Under the pieces are notes generated by a model. It had not been told where the DNA came from, ran no database searches, and saw nothing but the letters and a program-made list of their open reading frames with translations. A stretch of 64,000 nt of DNA from Arma custos (taxonomy: Eukaryota > Arthropoda > Insecta > Hemiptera > Pentatomidae): the NCBI GenBank assembly GCA_037127475.1, contig CM073765.1, positions 71,996,165 to 72,060,164 on the forward strand, read 5' to 3'. The stretch's first letter is position 1; every line of letters starts with the position of its first letter. This document shows positions 1 through 11,840 of this stretch, piece after piece. The position numbers and the translations under genes are program-made.

Positions 1-1017
1 AGCCTACAAAAATATAAATTTAGTTTTTAAAAATTAAAATATATTTTTTAAACTTGTGGATATTAATCCATATTAATATAAGATCCATTTTATGGAATAT
101 AATGTGAGTTTGGTCCACATTCGTTGCGCTTCCAGAACTGTATACATGATTATTTAAATAATTAGAGTGTGCAATATAGATAAGTTAAATTCATTACTTT
201 GACGTATGACATGTTTCCCTAATTTCATTAGTAAAAAGCAATTTCATGTCGGAGGCTTGAATTCGACAGGAAATTGGACACTTGAGAGCAATTGAGAAAT
301 TAACTTAACTATTGCTCCTTTAAAACAACAATCGATTCCATATATTTATCGATATATATATATTTAGAATGACAAGTTTAGTTCAAAACTATGTACTTGC
401 ATATTAACAAATTAACCTTAATATCATATTAAGAGCAATATATTGACATAGATATTGTATAATTTAAACAATTATCAAGTACCCTTAGTCTTCCTGTAGG
501 TATATTTAAATCTGCAATGTAGATCATTCTACCTGCTTAAAGGTAACACCATCATTATTTAAACAATTGGAACATAATTTTTTCTTTTACATAGAAAAGA
601 AAGCATTGCAATCGCAAAAATTTAATGTTTTCTCTTTTTATTTACTATCTCTGCTGAGTTTGTCTTGTTTACTTTCGTCAAGAACTTAGGGGTCGGTTTG
701 GGTAGACAGTTAAAATTTTATATTAAAGAATACAATTGGTAGTTGGTTACTTCGTGATTGCTTAAAGTAATATTTTACTTACAAAGATCATAAACTATTT
801 TTAATTAGTTATTTAATAATACAATTGAAAACTTCTCATGTTTGTTAATTAATATTTATATATAAATTTTAATGGGAGTCGATAAAGTTTAAAATGGACC
901 TACCAAAAGTGGAACTTTACTATAATAACTTCAAAGATTTTGGTAAAAGAAATATAAAACATAAACAAATTATTTTTAAATTTCATATTTATGAATTTTG
1001 ATATTAACGTTAGCTTG
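1..1017. other. AT-rich non-coding DNA
   Basis: No open frame or recognisable repeat stands out. The sequence is uniformly AT-rich with short A and T runs. Confidence 0.6.
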
Positions 1018-1065
1018 GAAACAGTACGGACTCAGCCATATACTGAACCACTTGATAGGTTTTTA
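1018..1065 (+). repeat. SINE-A tail fragment
   Basis: The stretch with AGTACGGACTCAGCCATATA and CTGAACCAC, ending in a T-run, matches the 3' part of the commonest SINE in the window (consensus block CAGTCTCTACCATGTACTGA). Confidence 0.5.
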
Positions 1066-1687
1066 TAGAAAGGAAAATTCCATTATTCATTATTACTTGT
1101 ATAATATTTACAGAAAATCTCTCTTTAAAAAATAATATGTTTTATGATAAATTAAATTTTAAAAAACTCTAAATACATTACAGGCAAAACCTTCGTTCAA
1201 CCAACCAGCAACATACCCCATATGTTTTATGTTGTTTTTTCATCAAAAGGGACAAACGGCAGTCTATACCAGTTTTATACATTTTTTTACCATATTTACG
1301 AAATAAAAACAAAAGAATCTGTTAATAAAAACCGAAATAGGAGCAGTCTTATGAATATAAATTCCTCTGAATAAGTAATATAAGTGGGTGCTGAGTTTTT
1401 ATGTTGTGGGAACCGTCCACATCAAAACTCGTTAATAACATTCGCCATGTTTATAGATAGCATATTGTGAGAGGATTTATCCATGCAACAATTGAATTTG
1501 CCTATTGTTCTTGTTCTATTTGTTTAAAACAAAGAAAATAATTATTCAAGTGCCCAGGAAAGTAACACTGTACTAGACTTACTGAAATGCTTCTTTCATA
1601 AATTAAAGTTTTTACCACAAGTATGACAGATATTATGTTAAAATTTAAAAACTTTATTTTAAATTTAACAGTATTTTAATTTACTCT
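1066..1687. other. AT-rich non-coding DNA
   Basis: No gene or clear repeat is visible. A GTTGTGGGAACCGTCCAC stretch is the only GC-richer island. Confidence 0.5.
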
Positions 1688-2075
1688 CGTATCCAATTCT
1701 TACAATAGAAAATCCGCAATGCTCTTTACTTTCTTACGAACAAAGTATGACCTTAATATCCCATTTATTGCTGATTTGTTCCGAACCCGAAACCAGTCTT
1801 TTCATGACAAACTTTATTCCCACTCAAACCCACTAGTTTTCATAATTAGTAACCTCTTCAATTCCTGATAATCCTCTGAGACGTCTGAAAGAAGATAGCA
1901 TCTTGACCATCTTAGTCCATCTAAAGACCGTCGAATTTGCTTTTCGAGTATGACTAGTGAATCGTTATTCGAGTTACCCTTCTTGCCTTTATCTCATGCC
2001 ATTATATGTCTTTCATTCTATTTACTTGCTGCATTATTATTATTATAAATTTGTAAATTTTAATAAATAAATTTA
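1688..2075 (+). mobile_element. Jockey-type LINE 3' end (relic)
   Basis: This carries the same C-terminal coding and 3' sequence as the better copy at 11874-12457, here on the plus strand. It includes blocks for the ILRKILNAPYY-like and IPDNPPRRLKRR-like regions, broken by frameshifts, followed by an A/T-rich 3' end. Confidence 0.75.
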
Positions 2076-2152
2076 AAAAAAAATTTCTAACACCGATATG
2101 AAGTAATATATACCCTTAAATTAGAGTTATTTATTAGTGTGATATTTTTGAT

Positions 2153-3702
2153 GTGTGTAAACATGTGTTCATTACCATATATTTGGTTGTAATTTGTACT
2201 ATTTTCATCGATAGTTATAAAAAAGGAATCATAAACAGTGCTTGTGTACACTATTTTATATTGACAGTTACAATGAATAATAAATTACAATCAGTTATAT
2301 GGTAATAAAAATTGTTTACATATTTATTAAAGCTATGTAAAAATAATAATGAAATAATATTTAACGTAATTTTGGTTATAAATCCATCACTGTCCCATTA
2401 GTTACCTAAACTGTTAAGAAAGAATTAAAATCATATCAAGTAAATAATTTTTTGAAAATAAAATTTATATAATTATAAAATTCATAAAAATAAAACTCTA
2501 TCTTACCTTAAACCTGCGTTGTTAAGAACTCCACAAAAGTTATTCCACAAAAACGGTTTTACCAAATGTGCCTTTTCTTCATTCTATCAAAACATGGTGA
2601 TTTTTCTATAAAAATTATATTAATTAATTAGTTAGCTTGTTATTTAATTTAAAAAATAGTAATAAATATAAAATAATATAAGAAGAGAACATTATTGAAC
2701 CTGAAACACCCTTCGGATTTTTATTTTTCGGTAAGCTACCTCGCGACACAACTGCGCTAAAACAAAGTTTACCTTGCCCACACTAAGCAAGCTTACGAGT
2801 GTTTGTCTTTGTGTTATTGTTAGTGTTTTTATCTCGAAAATAAATAGCTTTAGGTTTACTGTCTTTCTTTAGAGTTTTAATTGTATTTTTGTTTAAAATA
2901 AAAAACATTCTGTTTGTTTTAAACATAAACTAGAACGTATGGGAAGTTCGATTAGGAATAAAACATTATAATTAAATTTTACATATACATTGTATTTGTA
3001 ATTCCATTGCATTACATTATATAAACTAAATGGATATTGCAGCAAGTTTGAAAGAATCTTTAATAAGATTAAATATTATATTTAGTAAAAGGTATTAAAA
3101 AAAAACTCGCAAGCATTAGTGGAAATTCATATCGTAACTTTCTCTCCCTTGCTAAATAAAAAAAAAGTTAAACTATAACAATATATTATTTAGTTTTTGC
3201 AATCAAATATTAAATTATTCATTTCTGAATAAAAAATGTTTCTAGTTCAAAGTGACTACAATTATAGGCCCATGATGTAAGAGATGATCATCACATATCA
3301 ATAACATATTAATTATTTGTATAAATTCTTATTATTTCATTTCTGAAAAGTGTGTATTATGTAAGATGTATACTACCAGGAGTTTGTATGCTTGTTTATT
3401 TGTTTGTGATTAAAGGCGTGAAACCCTTTTATCCTCATCGCTTATGTTTTGCTTTATAAAATCTTGGAATATTTGTGGATGTATTCATCCACAATTATTT
3501 CATTATTCTTTTTACATAGCTTTAATAAATATGTAAACAATTTTTATTACCATATAACTGATTGTAATTTATTATTCATTGTAACTGTCAATATAAAATA
3601 GAGTGTACACAAGCACTGTTTATGATTACTTTTTTATAACTATCGATGAAAATAGTACAAATTACAACCAAATATATGGTAATGAACACATGTTTACACA
3701 TA
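2153..3702. mobile_element. Foldback element with ~205-bp inverted arms
   Basis: Positions 2153-2358 and 3494-3702 are near-perfect inverted copies, for example GTAAACATGTGTTCATTACC against its complement at 3675-3694. About 1.1 kb lies between them. The inner part contains no transposase and is AT-rich, so this looks like a non-autonomous DNA transposon or a pair of opposed repeat copies. Confidence 0.7.
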
Positions 3703-4499
3703 TAATAATAATGATAATAATAATAATAAAAATATTTATTTGAGAAATCATACAAATGCCATTTGGAACATATTGTATTTTTGATATTCATTTGGTAAAC
3801 CTCCCCTAAGGGATTCTAGCGGAAGCGTGTATGGAGAAACTTCCCATTGAAGGCACACACTCCTAACGTGGTTCATCTTACTGTAGTAGATCCCTGCTCC
3901 AGAGACGTTTCATGATAAATAAATAACACACCCAAGCTTATTCACATACACACACAAAACACACAAGCCTTCAGACTGGATGATTCATATAATAGGCGTT
4001 GTACATTACAAAAACTGAAATTCTAAAAAAAAAAAAGCTACTGATATAGCTATATTGTCAACAAGTGCCATCGATAAAATTGATACTAATACCATTTTAA
4101 TTATTGTTGGAAAATATAAAGTACATTCCCCAAAATATCTTTCACTTTACGAAAGTGACTTTATAATAATGGCATGAAGAAGGTGGCAGTTTTTAATAAT
4201 GCATGAGTGAGTGAGCTGAGTGCGGCCTATTCTCAAGCGGGCAAGGTTCACCTCCTCTGTACGGCTGTTGTGGTAGGATGCAGGCTATGCAGGCTATGCA
4301 GGCTCTGCAGGCTAAGCTCTTAGTGTTTTGTTAATTACTTAAAGTAACTTGGAAGGCTCACTTCCCACGTGGCAGAATACAGAAGTAATGGAAAGATGGG
4401 AAGAAAAAACAACTTAGAGAACTAATGAAACGATATTTGGAAGATAAAAGAAGAAAGTGTAAAGTTAAATGATCCCTTAAATTCCCACGGCCAATAATT
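3703..4499. other. Non-coding DNA with short tandem repeats
   Basis: An ATAATAATA run lies near 3705-3730 and four near-copies of TGCAGGCTA/TGCAGGCTC at about 4278-4312. No gene is seen. Confidence 0.5.
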
Positions 4500-4738
4500 T
4501 GAATCCATTCATCAAGTATTTCTTCAGGTCTCGTCAGACCGTGTCGTCAAATTCTTAGCCAACATTTTGCTAGGCACACTGCTTCCTCAGGGTTAAATCT
4601 GAGGCCTAGAATAGGATCCTAGAAATCTCAGATAATGCTCTGAGGAGGCTTACAGTATGGTTGAAAAACCGTTGGCAAAGAATTTTACAACACGGTCGAA
4701 GCCACAAGGAATACAAGGAAGTAGTAAATGGATTAAAA
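4500..4738. mobile_element. Small foldback element
   Basis: Two imperfect arms of about 110 bp face each other: GACCGTGTCGTCAAATTCTT near 4538 pairs with AAGAATTTTACAACACGGTC near 4678, and AATCCATTCATCAAG pairs with a match near 4725. The centre is CCTAG-rich. The size suits a MITE or foldback. Confidence 0.6.
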
Positions 4739-5634
4739 GGGTAAAGTTGTACTATTACCAATTTTTTACTCTCTCCTAATAGTATATAATAAGTTAAATA
4801 AAAAATATATAAATACATATATTTATTCACCATTTTACTCTTACATATAAATGAATAGTTTTGTCCATCTGTGAATTTTTAATTTCTTATAATAATAACT
4901 TATATTATTATTATTGTATTGTAAATTCTATCAATTGATCTGTTATTATAAAATCACATAGAATGACATGATATAGACTTATTTAAGCATAGGGCAATTG
5001 TTAATTCTTATAAACGGTCCTTCCATAGTGGAAAAAGGGAATAAAAAATAGATATTCTTCTTTTATCAAACATAAGTCTTTTGAAAAAAAAATTAAATAA
5101 TTTACTTCATTTTGAAATGTAAATGAAGGAAATATAAACGCTATAAGTGAAAGAGAGAGAGAGAGAGTGAGAGGGGAGGGGCAGGGGGAGGGAGAGAGAT
5201 AGATAGATAGAGATAGAAAGAGAGAGGGGGGGCTTAAATAAAATAAATTGACGCAGACAGAGCTGCGTGGGTTTATCTATCCCCCCAACCAACTTATGAA
5301 ATGTTTTACTGCCATTCTGGCGGGAAACTGCTGAGCCCGCGCCCCCTTTGATGAAAAACATTTGGCGGGGAAATCGGCTACAGTTCTTTATAAAAAGAAA
5401 AAAAAAATCCTTGTGAGAAGCTTCGTTTTTTGGCCTTTCGTACTCTTCATAGAGATGCTATATCTGTCAGTTGAGATATTTGCCAAAGCGAACACAATTT
5501 CCATGTATTTTTGGTGATTCAATCTGACATATGTATCCAAAAACAACAAAAAAAAACAGAGTTAGTTCAACGAATAGATATATAATAATATATTTATCGA
5601 AAGAAATTATACATAATGTATTTGTGATCTTTTG
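4739..5634. repeat. Non-coding DNA with GA-rich microsatellite
   Basis: A (GA)n/(GATA)n purine run lies at about 5150-5232, followed by a GC-richer stretch (5235-5360). No convincing gene is present; open frames here are readings of the repeat. Confidence 0.6.
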
Positions 5635-5830
5635 TAAACCTCCTCTTAAGGTTCATGGGTACAGTCCATGGTAGAGACTGTATTGTTCTATATTATTCTA
5701 TATATGTCGACTGTCGTGAAAGGAGATGTTTTATCCGAAACCACGCTTAATCGCCAATTTTTGTCCTATAAGAGTTACACACTTTATATAAGCCTGGATG
5801 ATCTCTATAAGGGTCACTAAATCCTACAGA
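5635..5830 (-). repeat. SINE-A copy
   Basis: It reads tail to head: TCATGGGTACAGTCCATGG, TAGAGACTGTA, then the TTTATA...GCCTGG body. The tRNA-like head is missing. Confidence 0.6.
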
Positions 5831-5984
5831 GTTGATTTAGCATAGCAGAGTTGATTAAGCTAAAGAGTTCTAGGTAAAATATCTAATAAACTACTATTAA
5901 CCTAAGAAATTATTAATAGCTGAGAATGAAAATGGTATTTTCTATAAAAATAATATAATGATCCAATAGCACTACAATCCTTTA

Positions 5985-6165
5985 AATGTCAGGGGTTCAA
6001 TACATGGTAGTGACTGTACATTTTCTAGGACAACTATTGTGCACGGAAGTGATCTGTCTGAAATCAAGCTCTAGCACCAGGTTTTTCCCCAATTAAGGGT
6101 ACCGACTTTATAGAGATATCCACTATACGCTCTAAGGATACCCACTTCGTACATATATCGTTCCT
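5985..6165 (-). repeat. SINE-A copy
   Basis: It contains GGGGTTCAATACATGGTAG, ACTATTGTGCACGGAAG and CCCAATTAAGGGTACCGAC in the order expected of the reversed SINE. The head is truncated. Confidence 0.7.
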
Positions 6166-6839
6166 TAAAAAGAACGTCATAACAAAAAAATCCTAATTTT
6201 TCAATAGGATTATTTGAATTTTCCATTTGAATTTAAAAAAATAAAAGTTTGGGTAATGATAAGAATTCCTACTGTAATGATAGTATTGAAATAATTTTAT
6301 TAACCAATAAAAAATTTGATGCAAAATTCCCTTAAAACTTCAATTTCAAACATGATATAACTCACAATATGACTTTAATAAAAAACAAACAAAAATAAAG
6401 CGTGTTGGAAATGGAATTTCAGATATTTCGTTCCTGAATTAAAGAGCTTCAACCTATGCAATTGCAACTAAAGGATCAAAAATAGCATTTTTTGAGTTAT
6501 GTAGTTGTTCTTTTGAAGGACTGATGCTTACAAAAACATTTGTTCTTGACATAAACTAGCTTGTACCGAACCGTGAATATTTAATTTATTTATTCAATTA
6601 TGCTGAATTAATTAGTCTTTCCCTATATGTTTGTATCCATACCTGTCAAATTAATCAGTAAATTATTATTTTATTACGTTCCTTTTTTTTAATTATCACT
6701 ATCTTGATCTATTAAAGTAAATTAGTGCAAACTTGCAAACTTTAATTTCTTTATCCAGAAATTTAGAGATAAAATCCCTTTGATAACATCCTAGCGAACA
6801 GATGAGCTTTCCCAGATAGGTCTTAAATATGCCTTATCA
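6166..6839. other. AT-rich non-coding DNA
   Basis: No gene, repeat or structural signal could be identified. Confidence 0.5.
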
Positions 6840-6847
6840 AGGGAACA

Positions 6848-6955
6848 AGAGAGAATGGGGGTAGTGGTTGGGGGTGTGGTTTTAGGCGAGGGGTTGGAGG
6901 GGGGATAGGTTGGGGGATGGAGGGGAAGTAGAAAAGGGGATGGGGTGGGGGTAAC
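6848..6955 (+). repeat. G-rich low-complexity tract
   Basis: About 100 bases carry many runs of three or more Gs (GGGGG, GGGGTTGG, GGGGGG), enough for several G-quadruplexes on the plus strand, in otherwise AT-rich DNA. Confidence 0.7.
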
Positions 6956-7569
6956 GAGATAATAAAAGATTAAATAATATAAGCCACGTTGTGTAGGGAC
7001 TGGAGGGGAAAAGAGTTGAGAGACCTAAAGGCTTATCTTGCAATTTTGGCGATATTAGCGCTGCAGCGGTGTAATCTCGGATTAGTTAGCTTTACCCCCA
7101 CCATTGACCTTCTTTATTAAACAGGGACTTGCAAACGAGCTTAACCCTAATTTTGGCGGGATTAAGTTCGAAGAAAGCATCCACTGGGGCCTGATGAATC
7201 TATTTCCCTGGAGCTAAAGGTATCAATGAATATAAAAACGGAGAAATTTAATCGAATCTTTTTTTTTTTAAATTAGGTATCTAAGGCAGTTGTGATATGG
7301 TATGGATATGGTCAGCATGTACGTCCACATAATTGAAAAATAAATTGGTCTTACATAGATTTTTATTTCTTAAATAAAGATTTTTTCACTTTTAGTTAAA
7401 TAGAGAATAAAGTTAATGATCATGATTTTGAGCTTCAAAAGGTAATGATTCACATTACAGAAACAATCATTGTATTCAATGTCATATTTTTTTTTTAAAT
7501 CAAGAAAACGGAGAAAACTGAACAGGGAAATTATAGAAATTATAGTGCAATAGTATTTTTCCAATTTCC
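6956..7569. other. Non-coding DNA with GC-richer islet
   Basis: At 7010-7210 there is a more complex, GC-richer islet (for example CGATATTAGCGCTGCAGCGG). It has no open frame and could be regulatory. The remainder is AT-rich. Confidence 0.4.
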
Positions 7570-8400
7570 TATTTAAGAATTTTTTCTATTTTCGCAATTT
7601 TCTGTTTTAAATTTCTGATTTTTTCTCTGTTATTGCAAATTTTTGTTTTCGCAAATTTTTATTTTATCAGTTTTCGCATTTTTTTTCTAATTTCGTTATT
7701 TATTAGTTTTCGCATTTTTTTTTCAAATTTTATTTCTCAGTTTTCACAATTTTCTGTTTTCGCAATTTTATCAGTTTTAACATTTTTTTCTATTTTCACA
7801 TTTTTATCTGTTTTCGCAATTTTATTTTTTTTCGCAATTTTTCTTATTTCGCTATTTATCAGTTTTCGAAATTTTCAAATTTCTTAGATTTTGCTATTTT
7901 CTGTTTTAGTTATTTTCTGTTTTCACTTTTTAAAATTGTATCTATTTTTTAAAAATTTTAATTTATCAGGTTTCGCAATTTTCCTAGTTTCACCTTTTTC
8001 TTCGTTTTCGCAGTTTTTTATTTTCACAATTTTATTTGTTTTCGCAATATTATATTATCGCAATTTTACCTGTTTTCACAATTCTCCATTTTCGCAATTT
8101 TACCTGTGTTCGTAATTTTATCAGTTTTAACATTTTTTCTACTTTCGCTATATTATGATCTTAGCAATGATCTTAGTTTTCCCAATTTTCAGTATTCGTA
8201 CTTTCCTATTTTCGCTTTGTTCTATATTTTCCTTTTTTTTTAAGTTTTTTTAATTTTCTATAATCCCAATTTTACCTGTTTTCAAAATTTGTTTTGCAAT
8301 CGTAATTTTATTAGTTTTAGAAATTATTTTATTCCCGAAAGTTACTTGCTTCGCGAATTATCTAATTTCGCATTATAGTAATTTTCCGATTTTCGTCTTC
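7570..8400 (+). repeat. T-rich degenerate tandem repeat (TTTTCGCAATTTT type)
   Basis: The unit TTTTCGCAATTTT(A)TCTG or a variant recurs dozens of times with irregular spacing of roughly 12-25 bases. The strand is strongly T-biased. Two open frames of 74-84 codons across it encode only F/S/I-rich low-complexity peptide and are rejected as genes. Confidence 0.85.
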
Positions 8401-9419
8401 AAATTTTAAAGCGACACGAATTTTAAAGCATTCAACATTTTATTAATATTTTCATAGAGTGCATTATTAAATGAAGACAGGAATAATGCTAAAAAGAAAA
8501 TTATGTAATTATAAACATAATATTTGTCTTTCACTGTCATTTTATTCACGAAACATGTATTAACAAATGTGATGTTATGAAAGCCCACGTGTTAACGGTT
8601 GCCATGACAACACGTCTGCTATATGACCCAGTATTCAGTTCGACCCTATATCATACCTTTACAGTTACCTCAGAAACGGCAGGCTGTAGGGCTTTAACAT
8701 TCAATAAACATGTTCAATAAATATGTAAAATACAATAAATATGTAGTATTTATGCACCTTTTTTAAACAAAACGCGACCCCCTCCATTTTTTATGCTTAT
8801 TACTACTTTTTTAGATACTTAAAAAAGTAATTAAGAATCTAAGTCTTTGTCACTACTTTGTTAAATCCACCGTCATATGATATATCATTCGCTATGACCC
8901 ATCACCAAAACAAAACAGGATTATTTATTTGTCATATTATTATACAAAAGTGCATTACGGTTTTATTTTGTTTCCACTAACCGACAATAAAACTGAACCA
9001 GTCTTTACCAAAATTTCACTAATTTATCTTCAAGGTCTCTAGATGATTTAACAATAAAGATTTTTACTGATACCGATATAATGACTGCGAGGAATCCGAA
9101 AAAAACACTTTTTTAGCTAAATTAAAAAAATCATAAAATTTACTGATAATCCCCTTAAAGCTCTTTACATATATATACACATTAAATATAACCCGAAAAA
9201 AAAGAAAGAAAATGGAGAGAGAAAATGTTGATTGTACTTATATTCGTCGGGACAAAGAAAAAAAAGAAAGTTCTACTACTAAAAATCATGAAAGAATTTG
9301 GTTCTGTAAATGGTATACATCGTGGAACACTACTAAGCCAACGGATGTGCAGAAAACTGATTTCTTTAGACCACTAAGTTTTCTCTCAATAAAGGAATGC
9401 CAGTATATAAAGGCAGGAA
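8401..9419. other. AT-rich non-coding DNA
   Basis: No supported gene. A 71-codon frame at 9212-9427 encodes a Lys/Glu-rich peptide without recognisable features and runs into a SINE. Confidence 0.5.
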
Positions 9420-9540
9420 GAGTCTGAAGAGGGTCTATTTATGACTGCTAACTGATTAAATAGTTTATCTGTCTCAGCTAGATTCGAACCTGGGACCAAC
9501 AGCTCATAAACTCAGCGTTCTACTATACTGCAGCAGTAAA
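9420..9540 (-). repeat. SINE-A head fragment
   Basis: The reverse strand reads a tRNA-like head with B box GGTTCGAATC-type sequence (seen as GATTCGAACCTGG) and the neighbouring TTAATC/TTAGCAG body. Confidence 0.65.
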
Positions 9541-10042
9541 TTTTCTCAGGGCCACGATAATATCTTCAATAAGCTGTTCGAACTTATTATTATTATTATA
9601 CAGCATTTATAACATAAACTAATTAATATCAAACTTTCAATTGTTTCGATAGAACAATTCCGAACAAGTGCCGATTATACCATAGAATTCGTATTGTTTT
9701 TCTTGTATATCAACTGTTTTGTTGATTTATGAAAAGTTAAACAATATTGATAACATAAACAATACCATTCACCCCCATGCAGACATATTTTGTATACATA
9801 AAACGTCAATAATAATTATTATGTGAAGAAAAGTACTTTAAATATAAAACAACAATGCTGGATGGATGAATGAACCGATTACAAAAAATATTATATAACA
9901 AAATAATATAGGTGTATGTATTTATATGTATGTAAATTAATAGTAAGTTTCAGAAAAAAATGTACCTTCTTCTTTTGATAATACAAATTAAATCAGCGCT
10001 AATTCTTTAAACTATATTTCAGTTTACTGTATTTTATTTTAG
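9541..10042. other. AT-rich non-coding DNA
   Basis: Nothing recognisable beyond an ATTATTATTA run near 9587. Confidence 0.5.
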
Positions 10043-10325
10043 GGACCGGAGTGGCACAATGGTAGAGCACTGAGTTGCCATACCGAAAATCCAGGTTCAA
10101 ATCCCGCTGCAGGCAAGACTTTTATTTAGTCTGCTGGGAGCCGGAGAGGGGTCATATGGGATCTAGGGGCTAACCCAGCCTCTATAAAGTGGGTACCCAA
10201 AATAAGGGGGGGAATCTGGCGGCAAATTACCTCCCTGCACAACCTTGAAACAGTACAGTCTCTACCGATTCTACTGAACCTCGGACCCGTTCATGTTATA
10301 GTGGTACAAGTTTATTTTTATTTTT
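10043..10325 (+). repeat. Full-length SINE-A (tRNA-derived)
   Basis: This is the clearest copy. It has a tRNA-like head with A box (GTGGCACAATGGTAGAGC) and B box (GGTTCAAATCC), then a conserved body (GGGATCTAGG, CCTCTATAAAGTGGGTACCC, AATCTGGCG, TACCTCCCTGCACAAC). A 3' block with ACAGTCTCTACC and TACTGAACC follows, ending TAGTGGTACAAGTTT and T/A-rich. It would be transcribed by RNA polymerase III from the internal boxes and moved by a partner LINE. Confidence 0.88.
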
Positions 10326-11069
10326 AAGTTTTTTGATGTATTTTATGTACAAATTTAAAAAAAAATCATAATTAATTGCTAATTATTAAGAAATAAATGA
10401 TTATATCCACTTCATAATCTCCACTGACCAACATAGGTCAACAAATTGCGCCTTTGATGCCGTTGCACCGTGACCCGGTAACCGAAGCGACCTCTAAACC
10501 TGCTAAGTTGGTAACAGAGTTCCGATTGATGCCCATACGCCAAAATAACATTCAGACAGTTACCGGCTCATTATAAATTGAAAATTAACATACAAACATC
10601 TCTGAACAAGATGCCATTGCATTTGGACGGCCAAAACGTCAACATGGTAACTCACATCACTATCACTAACATTGAGGGCAACTCTTGACCTACACACCAG
10701 TGTCTGGACTGTAACAACAGATCGATTCAACTGTATATGATAGGAACTGTACCTACGCGTTTTTATGTTTGTTTGTTTTTGTTTTTTTTTAATGAAAAAT
10801 AACAATTTTGTATGTAATGATTGCATTACAAGGAAAAATTTAAATCTCAGAATACTAGTAAAATTATATTAAGCATTCAGCACCCTGATGTTTACAAACA
10901 ATGCATATTCATATTTTTTTCCTAATCCACTTCTATTCAAATAAATGTTGTAAATGATATTCTTTTCTTATATAATTCTGAATATACAAAATTATTACAA
11001 ACATGAAATTCTCTTCTGTTTTTCAGAGGCTTCTGAAAATAAGATGGGTTTGTGACCTAAGTTTTATTA
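10326..11069. other. Non-coding DNA
   Basis: A more complex stretch at 10430-10760 has an 88-codon minus frame without recognisable features. The rest is AT-rich. Confidence 0.4.
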
Positions 11070-11200
11070 TTATTAATTTATTCATTGAAATTTACAACTG
11101 TATTTTAACAACTACGCAGTTGTCGTCAAATAACAATTTCAACTTAGAAGGTCACGTGGCCATCTTCAAGTTAATTTTTTTATTTAAGTACTAACAGGTT
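11070..11200 (-). mobile_element. Jockey-type LINE 3' fragment
   Basis: TTCATTGAAATTTACAACTG and CTTAGAAGGTCACGTGGCCA match the reversed 3' end of the LINE copies at 15410 and 15827. Confidence 0.6.
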
Positions 11201-11840
11201 AGTTTCTCTACTTGCCTATTTGTGCCATAATACATCATTCATTAAATTTACTTGTATTGTAGTCACACAGTTAAATTTCTATAGATATTTTTTTGTTTAA
11301 TACAGTGCTGAAAAGTAATGCGTACATTGCACAACATGACCTTAACTCATTCATTCAACAAATTTGGCCCGAAAAACTAAACTAAATTATTTAATTTACT
11401 TTATGAAAAGCCTTTCTAGACAGATAAGATTTAATAATAAATAAATTAAAAGATGACTAAGGATGAATTGATCTATAAAAGACAGGAACAATAACTACGA
11501 AGATATAAGAGAGAACCTCTAATAGCCACTATATTTCAGGGCAGCCGCACTATATCAAAAGCTCCACCACTATCTACAACTTTACCCAGATTAAGACACC
11601 CCCCTCTAACCCCCTCCCCCCTGCCTCAAAACAGCCCTTTGTATAGTTTATTTATGCTCAGCAACAGTCGTGAATATAAAATCAGAAAGTATTAGGCTGT
11701 TAAATAAATTTATGGGCATTTCTCCAGTTGTATCTCTAAATATTATTATATGTGATTCAAATTATTTTAAAACACTATAATTATTTTATTTATGTACATA
11801 TTTATTAATAAAATTATCATCATTATACCTTCTTAAATAG
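11201..11840. other. AT-rich non-coding DNA
   Basis: No gene seen. A C-rich patch lies near 11595-11625. Confidence 0.5.

Noticed and set aside
7633..8115. Two open frames of 84 and 74 codons encoding Phe/Ser/Ile-rich peptides
   Set aside because: They are translations of the T-rich TTTTCGCAAT repeat field and would not be real proteins.
7570..8400. CRISPR-like array
   Set aside because: Units are degenerate and irregular with no unique spacers, and the genome is eukaryotic.
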